Shown: positions 58,490 to 64,000 of the stretch, in pieces
Numbering within the stretch: the first letter of the stretch is position 1
How the letters are laid out: each line of letters opens with the position of its first letter
NCBI GenBank assembly: GCA_031002005.1
Contig: JARYHS010006964.1
Coordinates: forward strand, 3,286,001 to 3,350,000
From: Vandiemenella viatica
Taxonomy: Eukaryota > Arthropoda > Insecta > Orthoptera > Morabidae
Direction: 5' to 3'
DNA: 64,000 nt
Position numbers and translations under genes: made by a program
The notes under the pieces: model-generated
What the model saw: the letters and a program-made list of their open reading frames with translations, nothing else
The model's database searches: none
What the model was told of the DNA's origin: nothing

Positions 58490-58757
58490 GGAAGGAAAGA
58501 GGTGACCGTGATCATAAGCTTCCACTTGTTTTAAACCATGATGGAGTAGAAATTTGTTTCTTTTTTAAATACGGAAGTCGGCAATTGTAACAAATTACGA
58601 TAGGAACTGATAGTAATTTACCAAAAACGCTTGAACAATTTAAAATTAAAACTCGTAGAGGGCAAAAGCAGGCGGGTACAAGACAAGGAAAAGTTAATTT
58701 AATAAAGATATTGCCAAATAAGCGTGCAATCCATCGCAATTAAATTAAATTAAGGGG
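58490..58757 (+). mobile_element. CR1-like LINE 3' end
   Basis: A diverged 3' end of the same family: tggaaggaaagaggtgacc, aatttaccaaaaacgcttga, actcgtagagggcaaaagca and final gcaattaaattaaattaa. Confidence 0.65.
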
Positions 58758-58799
58758 GGAGCAATGTGTTTTAAACAACATTTTATTTACACACATGCT

Positions 58800-59139
58800 C
58801 GTCTGTCCTTACGCGATTAAGGAAATGAGAAGTTGACATATTTCTTCTATATTCCTCGCAGAAATTGCTGTCGATTAGCGGTCAGATTTTGTTCAGAAAT
58901 GAGGTAAATGTTAATCTGCTCATTCTGAAATATTCAAAAACACCTTTGTGATCTTGTGGAATTATCCGCTCATAGCTTTTAAATTCCCCACATGTGGTAC
59001 ACACACTATAACTTCTGTTCCTTTTACTACGAGTATTTTCTTCATTCTCTAATAAAATACTCATGATGGTTAAAACTGCAACAGATAACTTAAAATTCCA
59101 CTGAAAATTATGAAAAATTTGGAAGTACGTTTCCGCCAC
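58800..59139 (-). pseudogene. PIF/Harbinger-like transposase N-terminal fragment
   Basis: The minus-strand frame ends in GEFKSYERIIPQDHKGVFEY then FRMSRLTFTSFLNKI. This resembles the region ahead of the nuclease domain in Harbinger transposases (gEF..l...l..d...F..YFRMs...F..LL..i). The frame stops there and degraded sequence may follow to about 58,800. No DDE residues are present. The ID is from motif pattern only. Confidence 0.45.
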
Positions 59140-59387
59140 ACCTTCTCTCGTGGTTGCTTCTTTTTCTGTTTACCTCCATTCTCATAGGATGGTTGCTGCT
59201 GTCCTTTCCTATTTTATTCGTTTAGACCAATAGATAAGATATTTCTTTGGTTTTTGCTACATTACATATGATAAGAGTTTAGAGTGTCCTTGCTAGAGAA
59301 TCCCACAATTACTGTAACCAGATCAAAGCAGCGGCAAGAGAAATCTCACGCTGTCACCAGGTATTTTTCCGTGTGGGTTTGCGCCTC

Positions 59388-59578
59388 GTTGACGTGGAGG
59401 TCATTAGAGGCGACAAGAGACTGGATAAGGAAGTGTAATGAATTCATCCATTACCTGCAAAAGGAATCATCCCGACACTCGCAAAAAAAAAGAGTGGGTT
59501 GGGAAAACTATGAAAAACTGAAATCTGGATGTATGGACCGGGATTCAAAAACCGTTTTACTTGCCCTCAGACCCAGAC
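59388..59578 (-). mobile_element. tRNA-derived SINE, inverted diverged copy
   Basis: Read on the minus strand, gaatcccggtccatacatcc (box B and following body) is followed by tttttcatagttttccc, gtgtcgggatgattcc and, at the far end, cctctaatgacctccacgtc. The order matches the SINE at 42,458 with an inserted A/T run. It supports the same insect SINE family. Confidence 0.6.
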
Positions 59579-59579
59579 C

Positions 59580-61245
59580 TTTAATGAAATGTTGTTTTAA
59601 AAATTATATATAGCAAGATTAGAGATGATTAAGTACAGTTTTGAACAGTTTTCGTGTAATTAATTATGAATTTGGTAAGTGAACGTTGTTTTATGGAAAG
59701 AAACTATTTAAATGCTATTTAATGTGTTCAAGAGTAGTATTATGAATCAAACATTAATTAAAAGTTGGTAATTGTAAGTACTAATGTGAGCTATGTTTGG
59801 GAGAATCTATGTAGATTTTGACAGGTTTATGTTGATAATTTTGTCTGTAAATGGATGTAAACAGTATTAACTTTAAATTCCGTGTGTTTAATATTAATTG
59901 TGGACGATTTTGTATTAATTCTGATTGTTTTACTGTGGTTTTGATTGCTAGTTGCATTGTCGCCGTTCCAGAAACATCGGGCGGTTATCTCTGTATGTAT
60001 TATTCTGGAATATCCTGTAGGATCTATATAAAACGACCAGCAGAGACGAGTTAGTTGAACGACGAGTTTTGAGTCGATAGTTCATTCACTGGAGCTCTTG
60101 TGAGTTGACGTTTAGTATCTTTGAACCGAGAAGATGCCTTGACGTGTAAAGTTATTGCAGAGTAACACGGGATAGTAAACCTAAGTAAAAGTGCTTCGTC
60201 GGAGTTATTACTTCAAGCATCCCAAATGCTTGTCACCCCGACCTCACGATAGCGAGGTCAAAGCGTCACCACGCGCAGTAAGAATTACGAGTGTCACACA
60301 TCGGTCAGAATGCTCTCTACCAGTCACAGTGAGATACTAGTAATACATTGCCTATCCTCTGTAGCAACTAAATAAATGTAAAGAATTAAAGCCTACTAGT
60401 GACACTATTTATAAAAAAAGTTCAGCGTAATGTTGTCAACGGAGGGCAGGTAACTGAAACGACAAACCAATAGTTTAACGCTAAACAGACACCGGATGCC
60501 AACTTCTGAACACAGATCGAAACGGTGGAATTCGGTTCAGTGTGTGGGGAATAAGAAACTAGACTCGGCGATTCGCTTGTCTACTCATCTGAGAAACCAG
60601 TGCATGGGGTGCTAACAGAAATCATCTATTAACTCTTAAATATTTAAATTTCTTAATAATCCGGACAGTTTGAGTTCGGTCGCACTTAATGACCCGCACA
60701 CGGAAAAATCACGTCAAAACCGGTAGGTTGGCGAGATTGAACTCTGATCATGTTCCCAACAAAATGGCGGCAAACCGCACAAGGAACAAAAATACCTTTC
60801 CAATTATTCTGGACTTGATGATAGCATAGAGCTGAGTGCAGAGATGTCGAGTTATTGTTACATTACGGTTATCATGGTGCTGAAACACCAGCAGTCTGCG
60901 TCATTTTGATGTAACGAAATCCCGCAATGCTAGGTATGTCTCATGAATCATTGTCTGTTGTACCGGAAAATGGGTCGATTGAATATGCGTGGTTAGCGAT
61001 CTTGGTCCGCACAACTTGCTGAGATTCAGTTAGCAATAGTTGGCAACACGGCACCACATCACTCTGACGGAGTTCCAAGTATTCCCGACACGGCACGCCT
61101 TGTCTGGGATAAATTTCCTTGTGACGGTCCTCCCAAACACAATTTTATATTGGATCACATTGCAATTTACTTTCATATTGGCTTTAAAGTAGCTAATGAC
61201 ACTAATTTACTACATATGTCACTGAACATACACCTTACTTTTTAA
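59580..61245. other. Unassigned sequence with a TATA-like promoter
   Basis: No coding region is supported. At 60,025-60,033 a TATA sequence (ctatataaaacg) is followed by cagcagagacgag and a GC-richer transcript-like leader. This could be a solo LTR promoter region, but no matching second LTR or clear TG/CA ends were found. Confidence 0.3.
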
Positions 61246-61249
61246 TAAG

Positions 61250-62390
61250 GTCTTCACCCATGTCCCTGGGCATGGATGCTGCGTTATACCCCGCAGGACT
61301 GGACCCCTATCTAGACTTTGCCATTTTACCATTTCGAACTACTGAGATGGAGAATGCCCACCCCCGTATAGTGGATGCGCCAGGCAAGAATTACTATTAA
61401 TTAATTTTAACAGTAGGGAAATTATTTGTTCTTTAAAGGCATCTATAGAAGAGAAGAAGTTCTTCAGTATGGTGTAAATGGCGAAGGAGGCAACCCATCT
61501 TCTCAGGGGAAACTGAGAAGGAAACCACTACCTTGTGGTTAAGAGGAATCCTCAAAAGCTAAAGGAGTAAACCCCGACAGAAAATGCTCTTCTGTGTTAG
61601 GCCCAGCAAGCCAACAGAGAGAGAACAAGAAAGCGTTGCTTTCAAAATTAAAACAAGTCTCGGATAGAAATATGCATTGAATGTAGTCAAGAACCTTGAA
61701 ATTCATAACGATTTTATGTCTGATGATCTTCCAAGATGCACAAGAAGAACCAACCATAAACCAAGCTTCGGATCGGAACCCTTAACATTAGCGCCTTAAC
61801 AGGAAATGTAACGAAATTACGGATTTAATGAACAGTAGACATATTCATATTTTAGGCCTTAGTGAAACAAAATGGAAAGATTGCAACACAAGAATGTTGG
61901 ATGATGGATGCAAACTATACTGGCGTGGGAACAAATCAGTGGCGAAAAATGGAGTTGGTTTAGTACTCCACAAAGACATTGACAGCATAACAGATATCTC
62001 ATTTATCAATGAAAGATTAATAAAAGCCAAAGTATGCCTGCAAGGAGAAGCCATAACTGTGGTCCAGGTCTACAACCCATATCAGGGATGCAGTGAGGAC
62101 CAAAAAATAAGCTTAATTCAAGAACTAGAAAGTAACATTAATGAAGAGACCCTAGTGATAATGGGAGACTTCAATGCCGAAATAGGAACCGATAGGTTGG
62201 GCTATGAAGGAATTCTGGGGCCATGTGGACTTGGCAGTAGAAATGCTAAGGGAGATCTGCTGCTTGACATATGCACAAGAAATAAACTTGCGGTGAAAAA
62301 TTTGTGATGTCAGAAAAAAAGATAGCCACAAAATAAAACCACAACCGGGAAACTGGAGATGGTCCCCGACGATAATGATGATGACTGTTA
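61250..62390 (+). mobile_element. RTE-like LINE, 5' part
   Basis: A 5' region (ccctgggcatggatgctgcg near 61,263; ctaccttgtggttaag near 61,530) leads into an AP-endonuclease reading frame. It then ends abruptly near 62,390 in gataatgatgatgac, a short GAT-type repeat like the tails of RTE elements. The RT is missing, so most of ORF2 appears deleted between the endonuclease and the 3' tail. Confidence 0.55.
61828..62307 (+). pseudogene. LINE AP-endonuclease domain (RTE-like)
   Basis: The frame begins at 61,828 with MNSRHIHILGLSETKW, containing the conserved metal-binding Glu. VGLVLHKDI, ITVVQVYNPYQGC and LVIMGDFNAEIGTDR (catalytic Asp and Asn) follow. It stops at 62,307 (NKLAVKNL) before the final SDH motif. 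A degraded start (TLNIRSLTGNV-like) lies just upstream at about 61,775. The domain would nick target DNA; as it stands it is truncated. Confidence 0.65.
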
Positions 62391-63555
62391 AGAATAGTTT
62401 TAAACACCGCACCTGGCCAAATATTTTAAATTGTCAATTTTCTGTATCTACAATGCTGTATATTAATTATTCCAAACAGTTCAGAACCGTAATTTTTCAA
62501 TGTCTATTTATTTTGTTATTGCATTCCTAAGAAAATAGTTAAAAGTAGAATGACGTAAGTACCGTTTGGCATTTGTGCTTAAACAACAGCCTGCGATTGT
62601 GCTAGGAACAGTTAGTTGGTAACACTGCGGCTAATCCGCTCCTTCCCACACCCCACCTGCAGTCTGCATCTGTCTGCTTATTTTTGTAAATTAATTTGAA
62701 AGTTATATTGGATTTATAATCAGTTTGATGACTGAAAGTTCCATAGCCTGGGGTGCACGGCAGTGTACCCGCCAAGTTGAGGCACTGCCAATCCTTTTCT
62801 CGAAGCGATTCTGATCTTTCCTATATCTCTATTCCGTAGGTCACATTGATGCAGTATGTCTGAAAATTCTGATGTACATAGATATCAGCAATCTTTGCAA
62901 ATATACTAAATTCTATTTCGTAACTGTTCTTAGTTTGGATGATATTCATACGCAAATGTCACCGATTTTGCCACTCACTCACTCACTCATTCTCACTAAC
63001 TCACTGATGATCATAAAACAAATTCCTGTAGGCGTCGAAAGCTAAAATTCGATACACAGATAATATTTTAGCTCCATATTATATTTAAAAAAATTCGAAA
63101 CTCCTATATCTTCATTTATCCACTCCTAACCTAAAATCGATTTCTGCCCTTATAAGTTAATATACTTTAGACTTTCATTGTAAACGGAACTTCCTAAGTT
63201 TAACTATGTATTAAATTTTATTTGTTTCCCCTCCCTACTTTGGAAGTTACTGAAATTCAAAATTCTTTTCGACCGCCACACCACGACATCAATTCCACTG
63301 TACTTCTAGTAGTCCTATAAACAAATAATTTGGTATACATATATGGTTTTATCCATAAATTACAATACAAGTCTTTGATGTTTTTCTCTGTTTTTATTTA
63401 ATTACAATCAAAAATGTGAAAAAATCTGGCACATATTTATAGTTTAATTGCTTTGCTTTGGATGAAACTATATGCCTACTATACATATAATGCATAGAGA
63501 TTAGTAAAATTAACGAAAGACGTAAATTTTACTTCGTTCCTATGCTTAGTTTGGA
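62391..63555. other. Unassigned sequence with a short microsatellite
   Basis: No gene is recognised. A (cact)n tract lies at about 62,971-63,006. Confidence 0.4.
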
Positions 63556-63559
63556 ATTT

Positions 63560-64000
63560 AAATTTGCTTGTAGTAGTATATAAACCAACGGCAATCTTCA
63601 ATGCTCGGCTGAGTGACGATGGCTTGCTGCGGCTGCTGGTGAAATAGGCGGTGTCATCTGCGTAAGTTGCTGTGTTGACGTTTTCTTGGGTGGGCACGTT
63701 GGCAGTATACAGGCAGTACAGCAAGGGGCCGAGGGCTGATCCTTAGGGTACGCCTGCCATTATTCTGTGCCGAGTTGAAGTGACTTTGTCGACTCTTACG
63801 CTGAATATTCGTTTCCTATAGATATGACTTGATCAGCTTGACTAATTTGCCAGGAAACCCCTTCTCATACAGTCTCAGCAGAAGGCCAGCCTGCCAAACC
63901 GAGTCGAAGGCTCGGGAAATATCCAGTAGTACCAGTCCACAGTAGTGTTTAAAATTGAACGCTCGAGTGGCAGTCTCAACCACCCTCATCAGCTGTTGAG
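63560..64000 (-). pseudogene. Jockey-type reverse transcriptase fragment, continues off the edge
   Basis: From 64,000 downward the minus strand reads LVLLDISRAFDSVWQAGLLL (RT palm, first catalytic Asp) and FPGKLVKLIKSYL. After a frameshift it continues through a PQG-region remnant to LLYCLYTANVPTQENV and ATYADDTAYFTSS (YADD) near 63,660. Homology ends soon after, at about 63,600. The motif style is that of the jockey clade. The N-terminal part lies beyond the window. Confidence 0.7.

Noticed and set aside
59851..60054. Solo LTR with TATA box
   Set aside because: A TATA motif and leader-like sequence are present, but no TG..CA boundaries, target duplication or second LTR could be defined, so it is kept only as an unassigned region.
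62971..63006. CRISPR-like regular repeats
   Set aside because: It is a simple CACT microsatellite; the window is eukaryotic and shows no repeat-spacer structure.

Overview
The window looks like insect nuclear DNA dominated by transposable elements. The evidence is C2H2 zinc-finger exons with GT-AG introns, LINEs of at least five types, Penelope-like elements, Tc1, hAT, piggyBac and Harbinger relics, AT-rich satellite, and two copies of a tRNA-derived SINE. The SINE resembles one I associate with Orthoptera and other Polyneoptera, so a polyneopteran is my guess; this is inference, not proof. A run of exactly 1,000 Ns (42,971-43,970) splits the window into two contigs.

The main architectural feature is a large inverted duplication. 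A segment of about 10 kb at 965-10,876 recurs reverse-complemented at 43,971-55,790. The two copies are arranged as arms around a 33-kb non-homologous spacer. They share a zinc-finger exon, a gag-only retroelement with its target-site duplication, a foldback element and a piggyBac end. They differ by point changes, a CR1 insertion, a MITE, a poly-A tract and deletions. The right arm starts at the edge of the N gap, so a mis-scaffolded divergent haplotig is a real alternative to a genomic palindrome.

The only convincing host gene is a C2H2 zinc-finger gene on the + strand. A 555-bp exon in the left arm (3,934-4,488) and a finger-array exon just inside the spacer (11,106-12,159) join in frame. 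The right arm keeps an indel-free copy of the first exon. Its array exon is not visible and would fall in or beyond the gap.

The spacer holds a decayed zinc-finger tail, CR1-like LINE copies, a satellite with dimeric higher-order structure (17.5-19.7 kb) and short tandem repeats. It also holds an R1-like LINE interrupted by a jockey-superfamily LINE (27.6-34.9 kb), two opposed Penelope endonuclease fragments and a DDE transposase pseudogene split by a palindromic Tc1-like element (37.5-40.3 kb). Tail-to-tail CR1 fragments and a SINE complete it.

The right flank (55.7-64 kb) holds an internally deleted piggyBac, CR1 scraps, a Harbinger fragment, a SINE, an RTE-like endonuclease and a jockey reverse transcriptase running off the edge.

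The most unusual object is the gag-only element. It is about 1.8 kb, with 12-bp target-site duplications, about 105-bp inverted end segments, a TATA box, a three-knuckle gag ORF with a shared +1 frame break, and no reverse transcriptase.
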